Part shown: positions 21,361-31,261 of the stretch, piece after piece
Layout of the letters: each line of letters opens with the position of its first letter
Position numbering within the stretch: position 1 is the first letter of the stretch
DNA from: Gymnothorax reevesii
Lineage: Eukaryota > Chordata > Actinopteri > Anguilliformes > Muraenidae
Length of the DNA: 64,000 nucleotides
Assembly (NCBI GenBank): GCA_029721435.1
Contig: CM056577.1
Span: 31,464,719-31,528,718 of the forward strand
Reading direction: 5' to 3'
The notes under the pieces: model-generated
What the model saw: the letters and a program-made list of their open reading frames with translations, nothing else
What the model was told of the DNA's origin: nothing
The model's database searches: none
Position numbers and translations under genes: made by a program

Positions 21361-23674
21361 TTTGCCTAGCTGGTTCCCACTGGTGGTGGAACACTGGTGT
21401 GGGGAATATTTCCTTACGACACATTCGGGCCCATAAGGCCAATTGAGCATCATATAAATGTCTCAACCAGAATTGCTCCTGACCATGTCAATCCTTTCAT
21501 GGCCACAGTCCTCTCATTCTACCCATAATGCATCATATCACAAAGTACACATCCCACACTGGTTCCATGAAAATGAGAATGAGTTCACTGCGCTAAATCG
21601 GCCTCCATGGTCACTAGATCACAAATCGAAAGAGCACCTTGTCAACATGGATCAGAGTCTTTAAGGAATGTTTCCATAACTGAGGTGAATCAAAACACGC
21701 CTAATAAGGTCGCCTGTGATTGTACGTATTGTTGACATGTTTAGCAGGCACAGCACCCACCAGAATATTCTTGATTTACTTTAATTGCTGTGTGTACTGA
21801 TTCCACACAACTAAGTGAAGTAACTCATTTTTCAATTAGCCTATAATCTTTAGCGGTTAATTAGCTTTAAGTTACATGAATCAGTGAAGTGGAATCAATG
21901 GACATAATTTTTTCAAGTGAATTTGACATTTAACTTTTTTTGAGTGCAGTTTGGAGGGTGTTTCAAATACGGCGCCAAACTCCCTCACTTTCTGTATTTG
22001 CACTGAAAGGCTGCGCTGATTACTAGCGTCACGGCGAAATGCGCTACCCCCATCCTCCCCACCTCTAATTAGAGTTTCATTCCTCTTGGCGCCCTGAGCG
22101 TCGGCCGAGGAGCACATCGCGGAGGAAAGCGCTCATCCGTCACCCCTGCTGTTCTCTTCGAACCCCCGAGCGCAGGCTAACGGGAGGATCGAGGACGACC
22201 ACGGGTCCTCGTTATCTGGGAGGAGCGGAGCCGAAATCGATCGGGCCCCAATCATGAGGAGTCTCTTGGGGGCTGCTTCTGCCTCATGTGATAGTGGAAC
22301 TGCGACAAAAATACTGTGAGAAGGCAGCAGCACCAGGGCACATTCTATTTGTTATGTTCAACTCCAGTGAGAGACAACGCTTCTGCCATTAAAATTAACT
22401 GTCCAGTAATTTCACATCAATATAATACATTCAATGTATTTCTTCGGGAATTGCCCAGCTAGGATAGCTAGCCATTCTCCTGACAGGTAATAATAATGGA
22501 AGAAAAAGAAGAAGAAGAAGAGATATATCAGTTTTCAAATTAGAAATGTATGTAACCCTATGTATTAATTATATATAAAATTACTTACATCAAATATAAG
22601 AAATGTTTTTTAATTTATACTACTGCTAGTACTATACTACTACTACTGATAATAATAATAATAATAATAATAAGAGTGATTATTGAAATATTTGTGACAT
22701 AGTGTTCTCTCCTCTCTTGGCATCATGAACTGGACCTTCAATCACCATGAGAGGCAATACAGCCCTTGTGAGAATTTCCAAACTGAGAGTAACTCAAAGC
22801 TATCAAAGGAGGGCCGAGAGTGCGGCCGAGTGTCTTTGGTAACAAACTGCAGACATTCTCAGAAACATCTCCTGTAAAAAGGATATGCATGATAGGTATT
22901 TTAATGGATAGAGGACCACAGTTCAATCTTTCTCGTCATTCAGGTCCCATTTAGAATGGAGACATCAATATAATAATATTCCAAGGCCGTCCAACAGCAT
23001 GGCAATAATCAGATGCTTGTAACGCCATCCTGCTAAGTGAGTGCTTTTAGCGCACTGAAACCGAAAGCCATTAAAGGGTGTTCATGGATGCATTGATTCT
23101 CGCAAAAAATTACAAACCTTACTAATGCACCTGTGCATTCCTAGTATTGTGCTTCATTGTGATTTGTCATATTGAGTTGGTTCTATATGACTTGCCCTGG
23201 GGTTATAACAATTACCAAGCATTGAAGCAATAATGAATTTGTTGATTTTCACCGGCAAAATATTGCATATATACAAAAGCACCCATATTTATCCAGTTAT
23301 AAACTGTGTGTGGTACATAGTTGGTTTGCATACGGGTCAATGAGGTTACACAGAGATCATAAAATTCAAAGTCCTTGAGGGCAGAGCTGTTCAAATTCCA
23401 TTCTCCACTTGCTTGATAGTCAGCTTTGAAGACAGTTTGGCCAATCAATAGCCATAATTGTTAAGTCTGAGAAAATCTGGCTTTTAGGGCCAGATTTGAA
23501 GGTCTTTAACAAGTAAATTCTTTCATTTGAAAGGTAATGGTTTCCAAACATAATTGCAGTGGATATATTTACAGCTTATTTATGGTTTTATGATACTTTT
23601 ATGATAGCATATTATTTTACGGCTAAATTGTGCTGTTCTGAATATGTCTGGGTATTAAATCACCCACTATTCAT
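21361..23674. other. Upstream unique DNA with a CpG-rich block
   Basis: No gene or mobile element supported. Bases about 21950-22330 are CpG-rich and contain the palindromic homeodomain-type site CTCTAATTAGAG at 22063-22074. Microsatellites: GAA-rich at 22499-22522 and (TAA)n at about 22649-22672. Confidence 0.45.
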
Positions 23675-23679
23675 TTCCG

Positions 23680-23888
23680 TCCTCATATGTATGAGCAATT
23701 TAGACCCTCCAATCTGCCTGGCATGAAGGCCTTTGGACTGTGGGAGGAAACCGCTGCACTTGGAAGAAACCCACATGAACACAGGGAGAACATGCAAACT
23801 CCGCACAGACAGGCCCTAGATTCAAACCAACGACCTTCTCACTGTTATGTGATGCAACTACCCACTGCATCACCTTACCACCCTTGCG
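23680..23888 (-). mobile_element. V-SINE/HE1-like SINE, reverse orientation
   Basis: It holds the conserved vertebrate SINE core in reverse: GGACTGTGGGAGGAAACC, GGGAGAACATGCAAACTCC, then a tRNA-like head (minus: GTTGGTTTGAATC near 23820, a B-box relative). Only this roughly 210-bp part is recognisable. Confidence 0.75.
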
Positions 23889-25613
23889 GCAGCAAATGAA
23901 ATGTTGATAAGTAAAATATGTTAGTTACATATTCTCTACTATACGGTATTACTCAAGTGCTTTATCATCCGCGCCTTTCTATTTCTGCTGAGTTGAGAAT
24001 GTGATGACTGCTGACAGCCTGTGTGGATGTCACTGAGCATCACCTGGAAACGATATTTAATTTTCTCTTGTTTATAGCCGAACAACATTTATAATCTTTA
24101 TGAAGCAGCAAAGCCAGGAATGCCTGCATGAGCCACTCAGATAAATATATACATAAATGTATAGATCCGTGGCCAATGTGGGGCTCGGTTTTTCTGTGGC
24201 TACCCTTGTCCCATTGTCGTTTGAGGCCGTATTAAAGACCGTGTTGCGTTAAACACGCTTTAAAATTTAAGTATCTGTTAGTGAGTGACAGACAAAGATA
24301 GAGGAGTTGCAGAAAATATGGATTTCTTTTAAAAGTGTGTGTGTGTGTTTGTGTGTGCGCACGCGCGCGCGTGTGTGTGTGTGTGGATGTGTGTCGTGAG
24401 TGCCTAATTGTCTATAGAAGATTGTGTGCACTTGTGGAGTGTTTTTTTACTTTTGTGTCTTTTCTCATATAAAGGCTCTTAATTCCTGTAAGAATTGACA
24501 TCATATATGTAATGTTATCGCTTAGGTTATTACACATGTAAGGTTAGTACATAGCTTATTACATACGCAAAGCCACAATTTCTAAACTACTCCCCCACCC
24601 TTTTGCCATGTACCTGGTGCACCTTCCCTAATCCGACTCCCCTCTGCAGCCACCTCATCACTTTTGCCATTCCCCCTTCAGAACCAGGTGAGGAATTTAA
24701 GCCAGATCAATACTGCTATCCAGAAAATAGCCCCAGACAGCAGGCGAGAAACCTGTGTCTGCACCCTCGAGTAATGTGTTTTCATAGCCTGGGCTTTTGG
24801 AGCTAATTCACAACATAGCATGAAACTGTACAAACTTGCTCTGCAGAGCGAAGATAATGTGAAAGAGACAGTTGAGACATGTATGCAGTGAAGGCTCCCA
24901 GAGTCTTCCTCGATGGAAATTGTCTTTTGTATGTGCGTTAACACTAATATCTGACTTCCATATACAATGCTGATACAATTCTCTTTACAGAGGAAGCAAA
25001 CATTAAAAAGCTAATCAGTTCGAGGGTGCAAAAGGATATTCAGTGCTCTTCGGAAGTATGGTAGCCGCGGGGTAAGATGAGTAAATGCATGAATTTGTGT
25101 AAACTCTCTTTAAGCCTTAGCTCTCAATGTGATTACAAAGTGCTTTTACTGAGAATTGTGAGCAATAAAGTTTTGGAACAATTATTAGAATTTTGAATAC
25201 TGAGATAGGATTTTGGAAAGAATTCTTCATAGGGTGTAAGGGTGGGTGAAAGGATAACACTGGGATGGGTCAGGAACATTTAACCCTTAAAGAACTGCCA
25301 GAAACCTTCATTGTCAGAATGTAATATAGTTGTTTTTTTAATTCCTGTATGTCAGAGAGATTTGAAAACATGAAGCAAAGATACACTGGATTAAATTACA
25401 GGTCCCTTACCATATTTTCTAAGTGCTGTTGTTGTTGTGAGTTTCCTCAGAAATCATGTGCTTTAATGACATGATTCAATTATGTGCCCCTATCAATGAC
25501 ACTAAGGTCTTAACTTTTTTTTTAACGGCCCTGCACATATGAGTTTCAGCCCCCATTGTTCACCTTGCGCCAGGATGATGACAAGAGATGACAAGAGACT
25601 GGAGACAGGTAAT
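23889..25613. other. Unique sequence with a GT/GC microsatellite
   Basis: No gene seen. The alternating purine-pyrimidine tract at about 24335-24392 ((GT)n, then CACGCGCGCGCG, then (GT)n) could adopt Z-DNA. Confidence 0.5.
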
Positions 25614-25618
25614 GTCTG

Positions 25619-25959
25619 TGTCATGGTCTGGCCCTGCAGGCCCTCCCCTCTCCTGGTTGCTCCTCCACCTCAACGAGCCACAGCTGTTGCTCGTTGAGGT
25701 GGAGGTGCTTTGCAAGAGTATTTAAGAGCTGCACTGGCAGTTATTCAGTGCAGTGGGATTCTGTAGGCTTTGTCTGTATGTTGCCCGTTTGATTATGGAG
25801 CCCTTTTTGCCGCTGCGCCCCCTACATATGTTTGTTGATTTTTATAATTAAATCTTCATATTTTACTCAGCCTGTGCTCTTGGGTCCCTTCTTTCTTGGG
25901 TACATGGTCCCTGTGCCCGCCGGCTTGTTGCCTTTAGCCGGCGGGACTAAACCATGACA
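25619..25959 (+). mobile_element. Solo LTR, Ty3/gypsy type, 341 bp
   Basis: It starts TGTCATGG and ends CCATGACA. The flanks are GTCTG (25614-25618) and GACTG (25960-25964), a 5-bp duplication with one mismatch. A TATA-like GTATTTAAGAG at about 25718 and an ATTAAA polyadenylation signal at about 25847 give plus orientation. An internal hairpin with 16-bp arms (25662-25677 and 25690-25705) lies in the U3 part. Confidence 0.75.
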
Positions 25960-25964
25960 GACTG

Positions 25965-26239
25965 AGCTTAAAGTGCTCATGCCATGTATTTATAACAATT
26001 TCTGATTATGTACAACATACAAGTTTTTAATCCGCGAACATAATTGGACAAGATCTGACTCATTCGTCAAATATTTGGCACATTAGAATTTACTGCCACG
26101 AAAAAATCAATAGCCTCTGAGGCACAGGCTATAGTTAGAAAGAAGGCGGAAATTCGTAAACGCAAGAAGTGGTCCTGAGTTGTTGACAAGCTATCAGGGC
26201 TGAAGAATACTATTGTAGAGTACTCGTTTTAGTATTTCT
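25965..26239. other. Unique sequence
   Basis: Nothing recognised. Confidence 0.4.
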
Positions 26240-26245
26240 TTGAAA

Positions 26246-26470
26246 ATGCCATCTCGTTGTGTTGCTGGATTATGTTTGAAAACAAGGGAAAAGCATTTTA
26301 GTCAAAAGGATTCTGTTTTGTATGATCAGTGGGTGAAACAAGGCAGGAGACAAGTTGGTCTCCGAGCGAGTCTTCAGTCCTGTGCTGTGCCCATTTTGGA
26401 GTGGAATGTTTTGATCCTGCTCTGAAACATCATTACTGGACAGCACACACGTGCCCTGTCACATTTTCCA
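26246..26470 (+). pseudogene. THAP zinc-finger domain remnant
   Basis: The first part reads MPSRCVAGLC then KDSVLYDQWVKQ, the N-terminal MP-x-x-C-x(4)-C and W of a THAP C2CH finger. After a frameshift near 26360 the next frame reads VLCCAHFGVECFDPALK, the C-x2-H part with the ECF motif. THAP domains bind DNA and occur in P-element-type transposases and host factors. No downstream domain is visible, so this is a broken fragment, probably of a transposon or retrocopy. Confidence 0.6.
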
Positions 26471-26644
26471 ACCAGGTTGCTTGATTATTCCTATTATCCC
26501 ATAAATGATGAAAAATCGTGTGATACAACCCGTGAAATACAGGTTTGGTATTATACTGGTAAAATACAGCTTTCTCGCGTCATGATCAGTCAGAGTCTGT
26601 TCATTGGCAAACACTGTAATTTTTCCAATCCACCTGCTGGGAAC

Positions 26645-26710
26645 TGGTTATCATCACTAGCGTTTGTTTCTAGTTTGTGGTTATCATCACTAGCGTTTGT
26701 TTCTAGTTTG
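26645..26710 (+). repeat. Perfect 33-bp tandem duplication
   Basis: The unit starting TGGTTATCATCACTAGCG (26645-26677) is repeated exactly at 26678-26710. Confidence 0.95.
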
Positions 26711-27119
26711 TGGTTTATTCAAGTCAATTAAATGAATAATTCACTGGCTGGCATGCTAGCCCTTTTTGCCATTGAAACAATAAGTTGTAAGAGGTATTGT
26801 TTTTGTATAAACTGTAATTTATTCATTCAATGGAGAGATGCATTAGCATGCTAACTAACTAATTCATCCCATGGACTTGAAAAGACTGCCAGCTGGAAGC
26901 TGACAATTTTTGTCATTTCTACACATAATATGGCACTGAAATTAAAAAGCAAATTCGTGGATTTATAGAACAAACCTTGATTCTGATAAGTAATGGAAAA
27001 TGCAAATAAACTCAAACAGAAATGATTTTCAGAGATGCCGAGGCTTACGTCTTCGGCGTGTTAGAGATCAGTGAATTGTATGTTTGTTTTTACTATTTTT
27101 CTTGGTAGTTTTTAGTTTT

Positions 27120-27900
27120 GCTATGATTTAGATATTTATCACATTTATTCGTTTAGAGCATGTATGTTTCTGGAAGATTGCGCTGTCTCTGGTCTTCAGT
27201 GTCTTCCACTCGTTTCTGTCTCGTGGCGTCTTGTCTTTTTCATCGCACTCTCTTCCCTGTAATTTCGGTTGGGTATTTCCACTTCCTTCTCTCTCGCTGT
27301 TCTCATTGACTATCCACACCTGTGAGTAGTTTAGTGAGGCATGGGTGTTTAGTTAGGTTAGAGTTACAACTCCACCCTTTTCCTCTCTCTCTCCTATCAT
27401 TGTCCTTGCTTTTCTAGTTCCACCTCTCTCTACAGCTGTCCTGTGTTTAGCTGGGATTCCACTTAATTTGTTTGTGTATAAAAGACCCACTTTTCCTCAG
27501 CTTCTTGTCGACTCGGTTCTACCACAGCTCGTCTTGGTCAGTCTCGTTTCTGCGCTTTTTTCTCGTTTCGATTGTCTTTCTTGTCGTTTCTTGTGATTCT
27601 CCAGTAAGTCTCGTATTTGATTATTTGTATTACGTTGTGGATAGCGGAATGACTGATTAGTACTTCGTTCTCCCTTATTCCCATTTTGTACCAATCTGTT
27701 TAGTATCTCCTATGTTCTCCCTTATCCCATCCAACTCCCTTTTTCCTTCCCCTTCCATTTCCTTAGCTCAGCCCCCTTTTGTTACTGTCTTTGTGCGGAC
27801 TGATTCTCTGGTTACTGGATTATTTTGCTTGTACCCTGACTTTGATTCTGCCTATTCTGCATTACTCTGTTTGCCTGGCTATTGATCCATTTCTGTCTTG
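27120..27900 (+). mobile_element. LTR/leader region of a Ty3/gypsy element
   Basis: A TATAAAAG box at about 27477 is followed by pyrimidine-rich sequence (TCTCGTTTC repeats) and by gag-like coding sequence from about 27900. The order fits a U3-R-U5-leader. The exact LTR ends and primer-binding site could not be placed. Confidence 0.45.
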
Positions 27901-28586
27901 ATCATGAGCTGTGTGAATCCAAATGAACGCCCTGCCGATGCTGAACTGCATTTGGAGTCTAAGCCCGTTCCTTTCAGTACGAGTCGACCAGTACAGACAG
28001 TACAGAAACTGCTGAACTGCAGCGACTTTGTCAGCAACAAGAGGTCGTCATTCAGCAACAGCATCGCGACTTGCAGGAGATGAGAGCAACTCTACAGTGT
28101 CTCACTCTGGGCCCCACCTTTCCCAGTCCTGCAGTTGCGCCGGCAGAGGCAGCTCCCATTCGGGAGCCACGTCTTACTCCCCCACGGGAGTATGACGGAA
28201 ACCCCACCACCTGGAAGGCATTCCTGTCCCAGTGCTCCATCATATTCGAGCTACAGCCCCTAACCTTTCCTACCTCACTTTCCAGAGTGGCCTATGTTTC
28301 TCCTATCCGACTCTCCTATCCAGGAGAGCGGCGAGCCCCGGGAGTCGGGGGAACCCATGCAGGTTGATCGTTGCCGGTTATCGCCACAAGAGCAGGCAAG
28401 GAGACTGTGCATGGGGGCATGCCTGTACTGTGGACAGGCGGGTCATTGTATCCAGTGTTGTCCCCTACTCAAAAAGGAAGGGGTGAGTGGGAGGATCAGA
28501 CAACTGGCTCAAGATAACAATGATCCACATAAGCTGGTTCCTGTTACTCTACTTGTTGGCAAGCGATCATTGATTACTGATGTTTT
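27901..28586 (+). pseudogene. Ty3/gypsy gag remnant with zinc knuckle
   Basis: Reading frames hop. An early part has PPREYDGNPTTWKAFLSQCS and a following LQP stretch, like fish gypsy capsid sequence. A later frame has the nucleocapsid knuckle CLYCGQAGHCIQCCP, which fits C-x2-C-x4-H-x4-C exactly, preceded by MQVDRCRLSPQEQARRL. Most of the capsid core between them is missing, so gag is internally deleted and shifted. The knuckle binds element RNA in packaging. Confidence 0.75.
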
Positions 28587-28744
28587 GTGATTGATTCAGG
28601 CTCAGACATCAACCTGATCGACGCCAACCAGTGCAACCAGCTCCAGCTCCAGCCCCAGAAGCTACCTACGCCATTCCAAGCACTTGGCCTTTGTGGGCAG
28701 CCGCTAGGTCAGGTGACCCAGGTTACGCCCCCACTCACACTCAT
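28587..28744 (+). pseudogene. Ty3/gypsy aspartic protease fragment
   Basis: The frame has IDSGSDINLID, the catalytic D-S/T-G motif of retroelement proteases, followed by about 35 residues. It stops being recognisable at about 28744, where a DNA-transposon terminus begins. No reverse transcriptase or integrase follows, so the element is truncated. Confidence 0.75.
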
Positions 28745-29402
28745 TGGCCCTCATTTATCAAACACATAGGATCTGGTGTAGATTCTGGTGTAAATATCAT
28801 CCTTCGCCAAGTGTCACGTCTGATTTACTAAAAGTGTGTACATCGCAGATTTCGGTGTAGAACTGCGGGGCGTTGATAAATCTGGCGGCAGAAACCATCG
28901 TAATTTACATGACACGCCCCAATAAATTCATGCTCCGGGAGGCATAGTCCTGCCCACTTTACGACATGGACTCTCGAAAGACGGCAAAGAAGAAAGAACT
29001 TAACTGAGGAGGAACTATTGTCGGCCTGCTGATAAACCTCGTATCTACAATTTGATGAGAAACAAAAACTTGTATGTCCATGATAATAGCAAATACATTG
29101 CAAAATACAAAATTTCATTGATTGGATACATTCTTGGAGGAAAAATAGTCATCCTACCCGAACACAGCTCAACTGCATTCTTACATGCAAAATTAAACTT
29201 TTTTTTTTTTTTTTTGCTCTTCTGTAAAGTTTATCATTTTGAAGATACAAGGTTTTATCAGCAGGTCGACGATAGATGGAGCAAAAAAAATAATTTTATT
29301 TGGAAGTCTTAAGAGTGGCATAAAGGGAGCCCAGTAGGCTGCAGTTTGTAAAACTACTGCTGCTGCTGAACTGCATTTGGAGTCTAAGCCCGCTCCTTTC
29401 AA
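28745..29402 (+). mobile_element. Harbinger-like DNA transposon remnant
   Basis: GGCCCTCATTTATCAAAC at 28745 resembles the GGGCCTCATTTAT termini of fish Harbinger-type elements. The related GGGCCTCATTTACTG is at 35007. No matching right terminus could be fixed. A T17-18 run at 29199-29216 and a TGC triplet run at 29360 are inside. Bases 29366-29403 repeat 38 bp of the gypsy region at 27938-27976. Confidence 0.4.
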
Positions 29403-29935
29403 GGCCTGAGTTTCTCCTCTTAGTGGCATTCACGTTTCTGTGCCGTAGTCAGCAATTTTTCAATCAAAGCGCACTGAAGAAATTCACTCGCGGAATTTAA
29501 GTCATTGTGCATCAACTTAATCCGTTTCACATGCATCACAGTGGATTTCCCCACTAATGACACGGATATCGATTATGACTCTGGAATTCTTAGGCTTGTC
29601 TTTACTGAGGGATTAAAAGCAATTGCATTGCATGAAAACGTTTCAAATGGTCTTATTTCATTAAAACAATTTAAACGATTATGAAACGCATGCAATTTTT
29701 CAAATCCCTCAGTAAAGAGAGGCACGGGAGGTCCAGAGTCATAATCGCTTTCCATGTTACTTGTGATGAGGTGCACCTTTACGCAAGTGAAACGGAAACT
29801 TCAATGCACAAGGATTTTAATTCCGCATGAGAATCTCATTCAATGAATAATTGCGGACTACGGTGAATGAGCCTAAAAAATGCGTAAGACCTACGCCGAA
29901 TGCGTGAGATTTAGCATCTCTGGATTTTACTTGCC
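29403..29935 (+). repeat. Dispersed repeat R1, copy 1
   Basis: This 530-bp block starting CCTGAGTTTCTCC matches 54010-54535 almost base for base. It contains an internal inverted repeat (TTTACTGAGGGATT / AATCCCTCAGTAAA, about 29599-29719), typical of a non-autonomous DNA transposon. The right end reads CTACGCCGAATGCGTGAG. No terminal inverted repeats resolved. Confidence 0.75.
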
Positions 29936-30504
29936 GTCATTGAATTATCAGGTTCATTTAATCCACAGCAAATTACATGAAAATGAATAATTCCTCAAAT
30001 GCTGTCATAAAAGTCACTTAATAGAGGAGTATGGGACAATTTTGGACTGAAACATATGTGTTAAGCACACAATAGCATCATCAAATATTACCAACATTTT
30101 GTTGCAGTATTAAGCCCAAGTCGGCACCAATGCATGTAACTCTGTTTTACAATATTGGCAATGTTAATTATTTATCTGATTCGTCATTCATAGCGACACA
30201 GAGACTGGGCATAATACGATGAATATAAGTATTATTTCAAGATATTACAAACGGGAATGACAATAATGACAAACTGGCGGCTATGCAGGCCTATATCCAT
30301 ATAATTATGATCTAGATCTTTCATCAAAAATAAAAAGTATCTATGACTGAAGAGCAGTCTGATAGGATGGGTTTGCAAAAATTCTGGCAAAGATATCACA
30401 GTCAAGATGGTTAGGTGTGATATCAGAAAGGTAAGAGCATTGAATTTTATACAGGCTGGCCAACGGCATCAGGCAACAGAAGTCTTACCCAATATGGCTG
30501 GCAG
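29936..30504. other. Unique AT-rich sequence
   Basis: Nothing recognised. Confidence 0.4.
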
Positions 30505-30748
30505 GTCTCTCATCTCGACTTGCCTTATAATGACACTAACTGACTAAGCGTCCATATACGACACAAATAGAGGCTTTTGACATCCTTACACGACACCTAA
30601 GGTTAGGGTTTCAGTTAGGGTTAGGGGTTATGGGATTGGGTTTTTTTTTTACTCTGGTGTCAAATAAGGATGTCAACAGACTCTATTTTCATCATATATC
30701 CACGCTTGGTCAGGTAGCATCACTGTATGAGGACTTGAGATGAGACTG
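30505..30748. mobile_element. Foldback MITE with telomere-like core
   Basis: The left arm (about 30505-30605) pairs with the right arm (about 30650-30748) at roughly 80 percent by eye; for example TTGACATCCTTA pairs with TAAGGATGTCAA. The core holds GGTTAGGG three times plus TTAGGGGTTA and a T10 run. Confidence 0.65.
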
Positions 30749-30929
30749 GGCTGGAGGGCTGGACAGGTTGACACATCCACGTAATAGTCATGTCCTTCCA
30801 ACAGTTTTAGAGTTCAGAAATGTCTACCTCCTGGGAGAAGAGCTGAGCTCATAGCAAAGTGGATGGAATGGACTGCTGGAAAGGATTCCAATTTCTGAAC
30901 CTGGATTTTCCACCTCTGGCAAATGGGCA

Positions 30930-31257
30930 TTACAGGAATCTTCATCCCTGGATTTTTTGTTCCTGGACTTTTCATAACGTTGGACTTTTCTTCCCAAGAC
31001 TCTTCATCCCTGGACTCTTTGTCCCCAAGGACTTTTCATCCTCTGATTTTTTGTCCCCAAGTGATATCAAAATGTGCTACCATTGTTGACAGCCAAATGG
31101 ACAGACGGACAACTGGCAGACCACCATGATATAAAGGTTAAGATTACAGTTAGGTTTAAGGTTAGGGTTATAACACATGAAGAGCAAAAAAAAGTTCACA
31201 GGGACAAAAAGTCCGGAGACAAAAATTTCAGAGATTAAAAGTCCGGGGACGAAGAGT
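30930..31257. repeat. Inverted array of GGACTTTTCATCCC-type units
   Basis: The left half repeats units such as GGACTTTTCATCCCTGG and GGACTCTTTGTCCCC. The right half (31190-31257) carries their complements (GGGACAAAAAGTCCGG, GGGGACGAAGAGTCC). The pair forms a large imperfect hairpin around a GTTAGGGTTAT core. Confidence 0.65.
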
Positions 31258-31261
31258 CCTA

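Noticed and set aside
30600..30640. Interstitial telomere
   Set aside because: Only a few imperfect TTAGGG units within a foldback element; no extended array.
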